DNA of 64,000 nt from Rhizophagus clarus (taxonomy: Eukaryota > Glomeromycota > Glomeromycetes > Glomerales > Glomeraceae): the NCBI GenBank assembly GCA_015698045.1, contig BLAL01000065.1:62001-126000 (forward strand), given 5' to 3'. This document shows positions 46,681 through 57,640 of the stretch, piece by piece; position 1 is the stretch's first letter; every line of letters starts with the position of its first letter. The notes under the pieces are model-generated. The model was not told where the DNA came from. It saw only the letters and a program-made list of their open reading frames with translations, and ran no database searches. Position numbers and translations under genes: made by a program.

Positions 46681-47611
46681 CATATGGGCTGATTTGACCA
46701 CCTTTAATTAAAATATTGATTTTGTTACATTTTTATTATACAAAATACTATACAATATACAGTAAATTGAGGGTGAGTATTAAAAAATTTTATTTAATAT
46801 TATTATACTATAATTTGGTAAATATTTCTTTTAAATTAATATAAATCTTAGCATTTACTATATATGTTAAAAATTCGTATCTCAACTTTAAACGTAAATA
46901 TCTCCAGATCCAATGATCCAATCGGCAAGCTCTTTTTTCGCTCATATAGTCCAGATCAAGGGCTTTCCAAAGAGCCTAAATTTTTAAAAAACGGATCAGT
47001 AGATCCCAAGATATTTGCATTTAAACATGTTAAAAAATTCGTACCTCAACTTTAAACGTAAATATCTCCGGATCTAATGATCCAATCGGCAAGCTCTTTT
47101 TTCGTCTATAAAGTCCAGAACAAGGGCTTTCCAACAAGCCTAAAATTATAGAAAACGGATCAGTGAATCTTGATATATTTGCGTTTAAAGATAGTAATAC
47201 AAACTCTGACATAAAATAATTATTTTATTGTTTAAAAATATCTATTATAATACCATCTTTTATATGATGTTTTTATTACACTTTCATAAATATTTATAGC
47301 TACTAAGACTATATAAATTTTTATTTTACTTTATATTTTATTAAAATATACTTACTTTTTAATAATATATGTTAAAAATTCCATATATATGAGAAATGGG
47401 TTTTTTATTAGTGAAATGGGTTTTTTCACGTCTCTTTTACATTTAATAATTTAAGTTTTGCAAATGTAAATTTTTGTTCAACTTATTATTTAATCAAGTG
47501 ATCATCAATCAGATGATTTTTTGGTATTACAAAACAATTTTGAGTAACGAAAACTGTGAAAATCAATTTAATAACTCTTTTTAATGCAGAGTGAACAAAT
47601 CAGCCCATATG
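46681..47611. mobile_element. 931-bp inverted-repeat element, full-length copy
   Basis: Begins CATATGGGCTGATTTG and ends CAAATCAGCCCATATG, a perfect 16-bp inverted terminal match. The terminal CATATG is itself palindromic, so a TA target duplication may be hidden in it. Within lies a 164-bp internal direct duplication (about 46867-47030 against 47031-47195, core AACTTTAAACGTAAATATCT). A near-identical 668-bp partial copy is at 5443-6110. Short open frames inside (46864-47055 and 47030-47212) are shared between copies but have no recognisable product. Non-autonomous DNA element, superfamily not settled. Confidence 0.75.
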
Positions 47612-48560
47612 ATATTTTTTATTACTTATATTTTACTTTTATAATATTAATAAACTATATAGATTTGCCAAAAAAAAAATCATAAAATTTTATTTTATTA
47701 ATTTATATAAAAATTTTAAATTTAAATTTTCTTAATAATTAAATAATAATAACTTGCAAAATTAAATATATAATACATTAAAAATTTTATATTATATTAA
47801 AAATTAATTATACTAAAAATTTATAATATAATATATATATATTATATACAAAAATTTAAATCATTTATAATTAAATACAAATATAATTTAATATACTAAA
47901 TAGTTAATAAAAAAAAATTTAAAAAAAAAAAAATTATAATAAAAGCAAAAACTTTATAATAAAAATATCTAGAAATTAGTTATAATTAGGATTTTCATAA
48001 AAATTTACTTATTTAACAAAAATTATGTTATACAAATCTAAATTAAATTTGTGTTACAATATTTAGATAATTCGAAAAAAAAAATTTTTAAAAACAAGAA
48101 TAACTACTACTTTTTTTTAATTACTCTTCAATTACTTTTCAATTACTTTTTTATTATATAAATTAAAAAAGTTTATAAATATATATTAAATGATTATTTT
48201 TAAATAGTAAGTAAAAAAAAATAAATTAATATTTTTACTTATATAAAAAAATCATTTTTATTTGTTTTTATCTTTAGCTTTTTTTTGTAAAATATTTGTA
48301 AAATAAAAATGTAAATTATAAATACAATAGGATTTTTTAAATTTTTTTTAACTTCAGTTTAAATAAATTAATTTTATATTTCTTATTTTTTTAATTTTTA
48401 ATATTTATTTTAATAGATTTACTATTTAATTTAAAGTCTTAATAACGAATAAAGGTCTTTTAAATAAGGTAATGAGAATTCAAAATCTTTTATAATAATA
48501 ATTTTTTAGTAAAAAATATAATTTTAAATATTTTTATATCAAACTTTAATTCAAGTTACA
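47612..48560. other. Extremely AT-rich spacer
   Basis: Homopolymer- and TA-rich; no gene or repeat boundary recognised. Confidence 0.3.
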
Positions 48561-48564
48561 AAAT

Positions 48565-48850
48565 CGTGAATATCTTAGCTTCTATATATGCTAACATTAT
48601 AATTTTATATTCATTTGAAAGGTGAGAATCTATTCTATCGTGACGTATAAAGATCTTTGAAATTGAATCACTAGATGCAGAGATATTTACGTTCAAAGTT
48701 AAAGATTAAAAATAATTATATTTTGCATATTTACTTGGCAACCAGTGATTCAATTGATAAGATTTTGTATTCATTAGATAGATCTTAATTTCCTCTTTCA
48801 AATGAATATAAATTTAGCTTTTTAGCTTACATATATGTAAAGTTATTCAC
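48565..48850. repeat. Imperfect fold-back inverted repeat
   Basis: CTTCTATATATGCTAACATT then ATATTCATTTGAAAGG on the left is matched in inverse by CTTTCAAATGAATATAAATT then TTAGCTTACATATATG on the right, about 60-bp arms around a 130-bp centre. It is MITE-like but no target duplication was found. Confidence 0.45.
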
Positions 48851-49599
48851 AGTTTTATCACAATAATTTTAATTTGATTTTTAAATTTTAAAATTATTAT
48901 ATTAAAAAAAAATAAAAATCATATGATAATTAGTATTTTTATGCAACTGGTAATTTTTATTTATATAAAAATATTAATTTTTTAAATGTAAAAGTCCAAT
49001 TCCAAAAATTGGTCTATATAATAAGATTCTAAACAATATATAAATATATTAGATTTAAGTTTGCTTAATGATTATATTAAAAAAAAACCCTATGTAAAAC
49101 TTTTATTTGCTTATTTTAATATAAAATTTTTAGTTGATTAGATATTTATTATAATGCGTAGTCAAACTCATTTTTATTTTAACTCAGTAATTATGTTTGC
49201 GTAGCAAAACTCCTTATTCGTATAACAAAGATTTTCATATATATATATATAGATAGAATTTTTAAATTCTTTTACATATAATTTTTTAACTGTCACTTCT
49301 TTTCAAATACATTACTCATTTTATACATTTTTTATGTTCATAAAATTAAGTATTATATTTATATAAAACATTATATTTCATAATAGTAATTCTTTATTTT
49401 TTTTTTTGTTTATTAATTTTAGTAATATAAGAAATAGATTTTAATTAAATAAAATTACTCTTTTATACTTAAGTAGTTATTCAGCAGTGTGAAAAGTATT
49501 TGTATCTTGATTTTTATAAGTCTAAGTATAATATTTGTGAAGATAATTATATTTTTTAAATAGTATTAATTCCAAAAGTTTTTTTTTCTGTTTTTTAAC

Positions 49600-50010
49600 T
49601 TTAGGGTGTAGTTTCACTACTTTGGTCAAATGATATCAACTTTATACTTAAGTAAAGTTGTTCAGAAGGATCAAAATGCTTGGATCTAACGATTGGTTTG
49701 ATATTCATGGAGTATTGGCTATTTTTGTATTATCAATTTTTTTGCGAAATGCCATTTTGCAACTTCAGAGCGCAATTTCATCACTTTAGTCAAATGAAAT
49801 CACCTTTTTCCGCCTAAGTAAAGTTGTTCAGTAAGGTCGAATCTACCTACAGTAAATATTTTAGGATGTTTGGTTTAATATTCATAGAATATAGGTGAGT
49901 TTTGTACTTTCAATTTTTTATCATTTTTTTTTAATTTGTAAGTTTAAAGTGACTTTTACTGTTTTAATAAATGAAATCAACTTGTTAAAGTTGTTCTTTT
50001 TAAAAAATTT
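49600..50010. repeat. Three degenerate copies of a ~170-bp unit
   Basis: The words TTTCACTACTTTGGTCAAAT, TTTCATCACTTTAGTCAAAT and TTTTACTGTTTTAATAAATG recur at about 49612, 49775 and 49950, each followed by AAATCAAC and AAGTAAAGTTGTTCAG-like sequence. This degenerate tandem array borders the 192-bp satellite. Confidence 0.6.
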
Positions 50011-50039
50011 TATATATATGTGAATATAAAAAGATATTT

Positions 50040-51110
50040 ATTAAAATATAATTGTTCTATGATCTAATGATCGGATTTCAATGATCTTTAGCTCATTAGT
50101 TTCATCTCATTGAAAGGAATCAGATGGTAGTAATTTTATAGTGATTGGATTAATATTAACTGAGTAATCCAATTTTAAATATCAAATCGGCATTCTATAT
50201 ATGTAAAATTTGCGTAACATTTAATATTTTGACTTTATTTTAATTATAACAGGTTCTAGTAATCAGATTTTAATGATCTTAGGCTTATTAGAATCACCTC
50301 ATCAAAAGGAATCCAATGGTAATGATTACATAATGGTTGGATTAATATTGACCGAGCAATTCAATTTTAAAGACCAAATCGGCATTTTATACATGTAAAA
50401 TTCGCGTAACATTGAATATTTGACTGTATTTTAATTATAACAGGTTCTAGTGATCAGATTTTAATGATCTTAGGCTCATTAGAATCACCTCATCAAAAGG
50501 AATCCAATGGTAATAATTACATAATGGTTGGATTAATATTGACCGAGCAATTCAATTTTAAAGACCAAATCGGCATTTTATACATGTAAAATTCGCGTAA
50601 CATTAAATATTTTGACTGTATTTTAATTACTATGGGTTCTAGTGATCAGATTTTAATGATCTTAGGCTCATTAGAATCGTCTCGTCGAGGGCAATCCAAT
50701 GGTAATAATTTTATAATTATTGGATCAATATTGACCGAGCAATTCAATTTTAAAGACCAGATCGGCATTTTTTATATGTAAAATTTGCGTAACATTAAAT
50801 ATTTTGACTGTATTTTAATTATTATGGGTTCTAGTGATCAGATTTTAATGATCTTAGGCTCATTAGAATCGTCTCATCGAGAGGAAGCTAATGATAATAA
50901 TTTTATAATGATTGGATTAATATTGACTGAGCAATTCGATTTTAAAAACTAGATCGGCATTTTTTATATGTAAAATTCGCGTAACATTAAATATTTTGAC
51001 TGTGTTTTAATTATTATGGGTTCTAGTAATCAGATTTTAATGATCTTAGGCTCGTTGGAATCATCTCATCAAGAGAAATCTAATGATTATAAATCCATAA
51101 TAATTAGAAT
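50040..51110. repeat. Satellite-like array, ~192-bp unit, five to six copies
   Basis: The word ATCGGCATT recurs at 50186, 50378, 50569, 50761 and 50953, a spacing of 191-192 bp. Each unit carries TCTAGTGATCAGATTTTAAT, GATCTTAGGCTCATTAGAAT, AATCCAATGGTAATAATT and TTCGCGTAACATTAAATATT. Inner copies are the most alike. In reverse complement, the CTCATTAGAATC...GGTAATAATTTTATA core resembles the 37-38 kb array unit. Confidence 0.85.
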
Positions 51111-51219
51111 AATATTGACAAAATTATTGTGATGTAAATATTTAACTAAAATTATTACAATTTATAATTCTGACCAAAATTATTGATTTAATTATAAGAT
51201 TTTATTGCTTATAGTCACA

Positions 51220-51274
51220 TCTCATCATAGTCACCAAATATAGACTGTCCCAAATGTGTGACTATAGAGAGAGT
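51220..51274. repeat. Single pogo/mariner-like terminal repeat end
   Basis: Ends AATGTGTGACTATAGAGAGA then GTTGACTG followed by TA. In reverse complement this is a CAGTCAACTCTCTCTATAGT terminus typical of pogo-like elements. No matching left end was found nearby, so it may be a solo or truncated end. Confidence 0.45.
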
Positions 51275-51275
51275 T

Positions 51276-51848
51276 GACTGTATTTGCATTTTTATAACAA
51301 TACTAATTTCCAAATTTCCAAATTATTTTTAACATAATTTAAGTAAATTAAATTATTTTTTTATACTTAAATAAAATTATCTATCATGTTGAAATCTATT
51401 TATATTTGATTTTTAAATTTATAAATTATTTTATGTAATTTATATATATATTATATATACAATATATATTATAAAATAAATTGCTTAGCAAAATAAAAAA
51501 ATTTAAAGATATAATAAAAGTTTGCTTAGTAAAACTTAAAATAATTCCCTTTCTTATTTTATATTTAAATATATTAAAATTGAATTTTTGCAAAATCAGT
51601 ATTTAAATTATACTTAAATTTTGCTTATTTTAATATATTTTTTACATATTTAAATTATAATTAAATTATATTTAATCAATATATTTTTATTTTATGATAA
51701 TTTAAACTTCAATTTTTTTTTTATATTAAAAATAGTAATTAATATATAATAATTATTATAAAAAATATATTTTAATTTTATAATTTTAAAATATTAAAAT
51801 TTGATAATAATAATAATAAATAAATTATTATAATTATATACAAGATAA
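51276..51848. other. Extremely AT-rich spacer before the MULE
   Basis: No gene or repeat boundary recognised. Confidence 0.3.
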
Positions 51849-52179
51849 TTATAAATAGGGTTTAAAATTTGTGCGCACCCGCGCATGTGCGCACCCTCAC
51901 GTGATTTATTAATTTTATAAAATTTGATTGGCAGTTAAGCATATCAATCAATAATTTAATTTTATTTGCTGATTTTTTACACACGATCATATTACACATC
52001 TCTTTTTTTCGTATTTTACACTTTCTTTTTTTAAAGCTTCGCTTAACAATTAACCTTAAAAATTTAACCCTTCTCCCTATTTTTTTTCAGTATTTTTCTA
52101 GCTTTAACTTTAAAAATGGTAAGTTAAGTGTTAATATGTAGCTTTTTACGTATTTTATTTCTTTAATTAACTGTTGTTC

Positions 52180-52830
52180 TTCATTTTCTTGTAGATATTT
52201 TAAAGCTCAGCTGTTAGTGGTAGTTCTTAACACATTTACTTAAACCTGGTTGCTTTTTCTTATTAGGCACATCTTTCTTTTTAGGTGCGTCTTTCTACTT
52301 CTCAAGGGTATTTAATATGAAAAGGGGAGATCAGCTCCTTTCGTTATAGGCTTAGGTACAGGTTTCTACACATTACTTAAGGTATTATTATGTTTTCATT
52401 TCTTGTTTTCGTTTATTCTTTCATTCTTTATTGCTAATTCTGATTTCTTTTCAGGTATGATTTTCTACTTCTTCTGTAGGATTAGGTATGGCTTTTTGCT
52501 CCTCCTGTAAGTGTTTTTATGTTTTTCTTTTTTTTTTTATTTTCATTCTTTATGCTTTTATTTTTTTGCGCTAATTTTGGTTTCCTTTTAGGTGCAACCT
52601 TCCACGTCGCCTGTAGAATTAAGTGCAGCTTTCTACTTTATTTGACGTAAGTTTTCTTCTTTATTTTTTATTTTCTATTCATTTTTTCATTCATTCTTCA
52701 TTGCTGATTTTGATTTTCTCCCTCTTGTAACTTAGGTATAGCTTTCCACTCTCTTATAGGTACAGTATTTATACTTTTCTTTTTTGTTTTAGTTCTTTTA
52801 TTTATTTTTTGTTACTAACTTCGGGTTTCC
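52180..52830 (+). repeat. Micro-exon/intron array in the left TIR
   Basis: Repeated units of about 120-140 bp. An exon-like piece with words such as TTAGGTATGGCTTTTTGCTC or CTGTAGAATTAAGTGCAGCT is followed by GTAAGT donors (about 52509, 52648) and a T-rich intron containing CATTCTTTATTGCTAATTCT. It ends TTTTCAG or CTTTTAG (about 52455, 52591). The array would lie in the 5' leader of the transposase transcript, since the first ATG is at 53290. The right TIR carries the same array in mirror image. Confidence 0.5.
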
Positions 52831-53735
52831 TTTTTAAATATAGTTTTTTAAACCACTAGACACTTACTTCACTATCTTGATTCTTGAATAATCATGCGTA
52901 AAAGCGCCAGAAAATACTATTAAACTCGTCTCCATTTTCTTTTTTCATTTTAATCTTTTAGCAACTTTTATTCTTCAGTTGATAGGTCAAGGTTTTAAAT
53001 TAATTTTGTAAATGTAGAAATAATTACTGTAATTTTTTTTACACTGTAAAGAATGGGGTTTTCTTTAATAAATTCAATAAAAAATGATAAAGTAGATTTG
53101 TATATGGAGAATAAAATGATTAAATTATGTAGTATCATTTTGTAAATGAATCTATTTGTTAAAAACGTTATGTGTGTTATTGATCATTGATTTTTTAAGG
53201 AAAAAAATTTTTTTACATCGAACCAACAATTTTGTTTTATTTGTTTTTACATCGTGCGCGTTATCTATACTCTAATTTTGTATACAGAAATGGCAAGTTC
53301 TACAAGTTCTGATGAACAACAGCAACTTCATATTGGCCAATATTTTGTTACATGGGATACTGCTATTGAATATGTTCAAAAATAGTGTAATATTCAAGGC
53401 TTTCAAACACGTTTCAACCATTCTGAACGTAACGCAAAAGGTGAATATCGAAAATTGACAATTATTTGTCAACATGCTGATAAACCTAGGGAACCGTTAA
53501 CTGAGCTGCAAACAAATAAAGAAAAATTCAAAAAAAAAATTAATAAATCAATTCAGATGGGTTGTAAAGCACATATTAATTTATCAAGACCAGAGAAAGA
53601 TAATATCAATCAATATATATATGTTACTACTATTTCCAATGATCATTGTTATGAACTTAATTGTCAGCTTATAAATTATGAGAATAAAGTAATGATGTCA
53701 GAAGAAATGATAAAGGATATTGAATTTTTAACAGA

Positions 53736-53888
53736 CACAGGTCGAAATTAGTTAAATAGGGTATCAATAGAGTATCAATAGGTTATCAATTGGCTATCAA
53801 TAAGCTACCCTATTGGTAGCCTATTGATAGCTGATTGATAACCTATTGATACTCTATTGATACCCTATTTAACTAATTTCGACCTGTG
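53736..53888. mobile_element. 153-bp near-perfect hairpin MITE (CACAGG ends, AGA duplication)
   Basis: Begins CACAGGTCGAAATTAGTTAA and ends TTAACTAATTTCGACCTGTG. The two arms of about 73 bp are almost perfectly complementary, with only a few mismatches near the centre. AGA flanks both sides (53733-53735, 53889-53891), a 3-bp duplication that with CAC ends resembles CACTA-type elements. It interrupts the transposase frame; reading past it with one AGA removed keeps the flanking codons in frame. The arms are built of repeated TATCAATAG words. Confidence 0.85.
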
Positions 53889-55099
53889 AGAACATGTTCA
53901 TCTTTTCACAACACAATAAAGAATTTATCTTGAAGAAAAATATCCTGAACAAAAAATTCGATCTGATATTCTTCACAGTGAGATACAAAAATATCGACCA
54001 TCAGCTAAAGATTTAAGTAATGATGCATCAAAACTTTATGAATACCTTATTGAATTAAAGAAAAATGATACTAGATGGCAAATTTTTGTTGATTTTGATG
54101 AAGCAAAAGTGTTGAGAAGATTATTTTGGATGAGTCCTAATCAAATAGAGCTTTGGATACAATATCATGATGTTATAATTAACGATATAACTTACAAAAC
54201 ATATAAATACAATATGGCGTTATCATTATTTGTTGCTATTGATAATTATAATTGTTCACGTTTAGTATGTTAAGCACTTGTTGATGTCGAAACAGCTGAT
54301 ACACATATATGGATTCTTGAATGTACTTTACTTGCCACAGGTGGTAAAAGACAAAATGAAAATATAAATAGAGGATTAATTCCATTAGTTTTTATGACTG
54401 ATTCAGATCCTGCCGTGGATGCTACATGTGTTAAAGTTTATAAAGGCTGTTATGCAATGCACTGCATATACTGCATATACCATATTAATCAAAATCTGCA
54501 TAAAAATCTTTCTGGACCTTTGGGCGAAAATTATTTACAATTTTTAAATGCATATGCGCCGATCCTTGGAATTAGCTTAAATTAAGAATTTTTAATAAAA
54601 AATTAGTAAACAGTGCAAAATACGATTGTGTTACACATTCATCTTATCAATCTTATATAGAATAATCAGAAAATAAAAAAATTTTTTACAACTCGTACTT
54701 AAAAATTAAAGTAATAATGACTTTTTATAACCCATCAACTATTTTAAGAACCCATCACTTTTTACACCAGTTGCAAATAAAAGTTTTGTGAATACAATAG
54801 TAGTTATTTGCAGTTGTTAATGGTATTATTTATTCTCCAAAAGCTTTTTCATGATGTAAAATAATTAAATAAGGCAGTAAGAATAACCAGGTTTCATATG
54901 AATTTGCTATAATATTTAAAGAATTTTGAAAATAAAGAAATAACCAAAATTTTCATTATCTTTTATTAATTTTTAATTTTAAAAATTTTGTTTTTAAAAT
55001 ATGGAGACAAAGAATCTTCCTTTGTATCATTTACCGACGATGATTTTAAAACTAACAATGATTTTAAAACTCATGCAGGCTCCTCTTAGGGAAATCACT

Positions 55100-56150
55100 T
55101 AACCGACATTGAAATCTCGTGATATTTAAATCCACCAGTACGAAAACTTTGACTTTTAGATAGATGATCGTTGTCACAGAGCCTTGCGAATGCCGTAATC
55201 TCCTTGACCATATACTCTTGACCTCAATTGTCCTTAATTCCAATAGTCCGGTCGTGCTTTTCATCCGTCGAAACTACGAAAAGAAAAAAAAAAAAATAAT
55301 TAATTAATTAAATAAAAAAAAACAACGAAAAACATCACCCCAACCCTCCCTTACCTTAATTCCAAAAGTCCGGTCCTGCTTTTCGTCCGGCAACACTACA
55401 AAAAAGAAAAAAAAATAATAATAATAATTAATTAATTAAATAAAAAAAAACAACGAAAAGCATCTCCCCAACACTTCCTTACCTTAATTGTCCTTAATTC
55501 CAAAAGTCTTTCGTCCGGCAACACTACAAAAAAGAAAAAAAAAAATAATTAATTAAATAAAAAAAAACCGAAAAACACCACCCCAACCCTCCCTTACCTT
55601 AATTCCAATAGTCCGGTCGTACTTTTCGTCTGGCAACACTACAAAAAAGAAAAAAGAAAAAAAAAATAATTAATTAAATAAAAAAAAACCCGAAAAACAC
55701 CACCCCAACCCTCCTTTACCTTAATTCCAATAGTCCGGTCGTGCTTTTTGTCCGGCAACACTACAAAAAAAAGAAAAAAAAAAAATAATTAATTAATTAA
55801 ATAAAAAAAAAACCGAAAAACACCACCCTAACCCTCCCTTACCTTAATTCCAATAGTCAGGTCGTGCTTTTCGTCCGGCAACACTACAAAAAAGAAAAAA
55901 GAAAAAAGAAAAAAAGAATAATTAATTAAATAAAAAAAAACCCGAAAAACACCACCCTAACCCTCCCTTACCTTAATTCCAATAGTCCGGTCGTGCTTTT
56001 CGTCCGGCAACACTACAAAAAAGAAAAAAGAAAAAAGAAAAAAAGAATAATTAATTAAATAAAAAAAAAAACCGAAAAACACCACTCCAACCCTCCCTTA
56101 CCTTAATTCCAATAGTCTGATCGTGCTTTTCGTCCGGCAACATCACAAAA
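55100..56150 (-). repeat. Eight tandem exon-intron units (41-nt exon, ~75-90-nt intron)
   Basis: Eight copies of a 100-130-bp unit. On the minus strand each has TTTTTTGTAG, then a 41-nt exon-like piece starting TGTTGCCGGACGAAAAGCAC and ending CTATTGGAATTAAG. GTAAGGGAGGGTTGGGGTGG and an A/T-rich intron (TTTATTTAATTAATTATTTT) follow. Exon parts are nearly invariant while A/T runs vary in length. Donor and acceptor are well-formed in most copies. Forty-one is not a multiple of three, and the second phase contains TAA, so including all copies would break a frame. Confidence 0.7.
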
Positions 56151-56657
56151 AAAAAAAATTTTTTTTTCAAGATCGGATATTCAGATTATCTAATTAGATC
56201 AGCAAGTCACATGTGGGGCCTTTATACCGAATAATTCGTTATAGTGTTGAATTTTTTTTTTATTTAATTTTATTTGATCAATTAAAATTGAAATAAAAGA
56301 ATTAAAATTAAAGTTTTAAAAAGTGAATGAAGAGAAACAAATAAAATAGATTACCTAATAAACAAATAAACATTATCGCTGATGAAAAAACTGCCAGAGC
56401 CCAGAGGCTCTATATTTTTTTTTTTTTTTTACGCGTTTACCACTTGTTTACCTAAATAATCGGATCATAATACCGGTTATACTGGTTCAAAAACTGCATA
56501 TATCCCTTTTTTATATCAACTCATGAGATAAGCTTATCGTAAATGGTAAGCGATATTACCTTTTATGTTATAGATAATTAACGCTAGTAGTTTTGTTCAG
56601 ACTTAAGCTACTGTAGCGGAAGGAAATTTTTTTTAACATTTTTTTTTTAAAATAAAT

Positions 56658-56688
<31 letters not shown>

Positions 56689-56759
56689 ATAAAATAATCA
56701 TCTTTTTTTTTATCATTTTTTTTTAAAATAAAAAAATCATTTTTTTTAATTCTTTAGTT

Positions 56760-57010
56760 AACGGCGTCACCTTTAGCTTTGGGATTAAGTGCTGTAACAG
56801 GTAAGTTTTTTTTTTTTGCTTTTATTCTTTTTTCTTTTTCTCTTATTAACTTGTTCTTTTTTTTTAGGTGCGGCTGTTTTTAATTCCATTTCAGTGGAAA
56901 TTCAAGGTGAGTTTTAATTCTTTTTTTTGTTTTCTTTTCATTCTTTCCCTTGTTCTTTTACTAAACTTTCTGTCTTTTTTAGATGTGTATCATTTGAGTG
57001 AAAATTCAAG
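56760..57010 (+). other. Plus-strand micro-exons with canonical splice sites
   Basis: Three exon-like pieces in series: one ending GGGATTAAGTGCTGTAACAG before GTAAGT (donor 56801); 56868-56906 (39 nt); and 56984-57010 (27 nt, followed by GTAAGTC). Introns are T-rich with ATTAAC or TACTAAA branch-like words before TTTTTTTAG acceptors. The two bounded exons are multiples of three and end alike (AAATTCAAG and AAATTCAA), suggesting duplication. No product recognised. Confidence 0.4.
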
Positions 57011-57059
57011 TAAGTCTTTTACGTCTCTTTCTCTTGTTATTTTATTTTTCTTTTAAGAT

Positions 57060-57640
57060 GATATTAACCGTTTTCTTTTTCTTTTTTCTATGGATGGGTG
57101 TTCTGGCTTTTCTTTCATTTTTTTATTTCTCTTATTTTCATGGTTTCTTTCGTTACTTTTTTTCATTTCTTTAATTTATCTTTGGTTTCTTTCATTGCTT
57201 TTTCCATTTCTTTCATTGATCTTTGATTTCTTTCATTGCTTTTTTTATTTCTCTCATTACTCTTTGGCTTCTTTTGTTGCTTTTTTTTCATTCCCTTTAT
57301 TGATTTTCATTCCTCCTTTGCTTCCTTTCATTCTCTTTTATTCCCCCTGTTTTTTTTTCATTCGCTATTTGTTTCTTTCATTCCTTTTAATTCCATCTTT
57401 GTTTCTTTTATTTTTTTTCATTCTCTTTATTCCTTTTCATTTCCCTTTTGTTTTCTCATTCATTTTTATTCTTTTTTTGTTTCATTCATTCCTTTTTACT
57501 ATCCTTTATCTTTTTTGTTCCTTCTTCATTTCTCTTTGATTATCTTTGCTTCCCTTCATCCATTTTCATTTATTTCTTTTTTCCTTTATTCTTCTGTCAT
57601 CCTTTCTTACTGTATTTTTCATTCTTATATATTGCAGTGC
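57060..57640. repeat. Polypyrimidine low-complexity tract
   Basis: Almost pure C/T on the plus strand, made of drifting TTTCATTGCTTTTTCATTTC words. Overlapping Phe/Ser-rich open frames (57090-57539, 57236-57652, 57448-57765) are compositional and not called as genes. Confidence 0.85.

Noticed and set aside
55100-56150. Tandem array as a CRISPR
   Set aside because: Repeats are 100-130 bp with degenerate A/T spacers that are themselves repeated, no unique spacers and no cas genes; the genome is eukaryotic.
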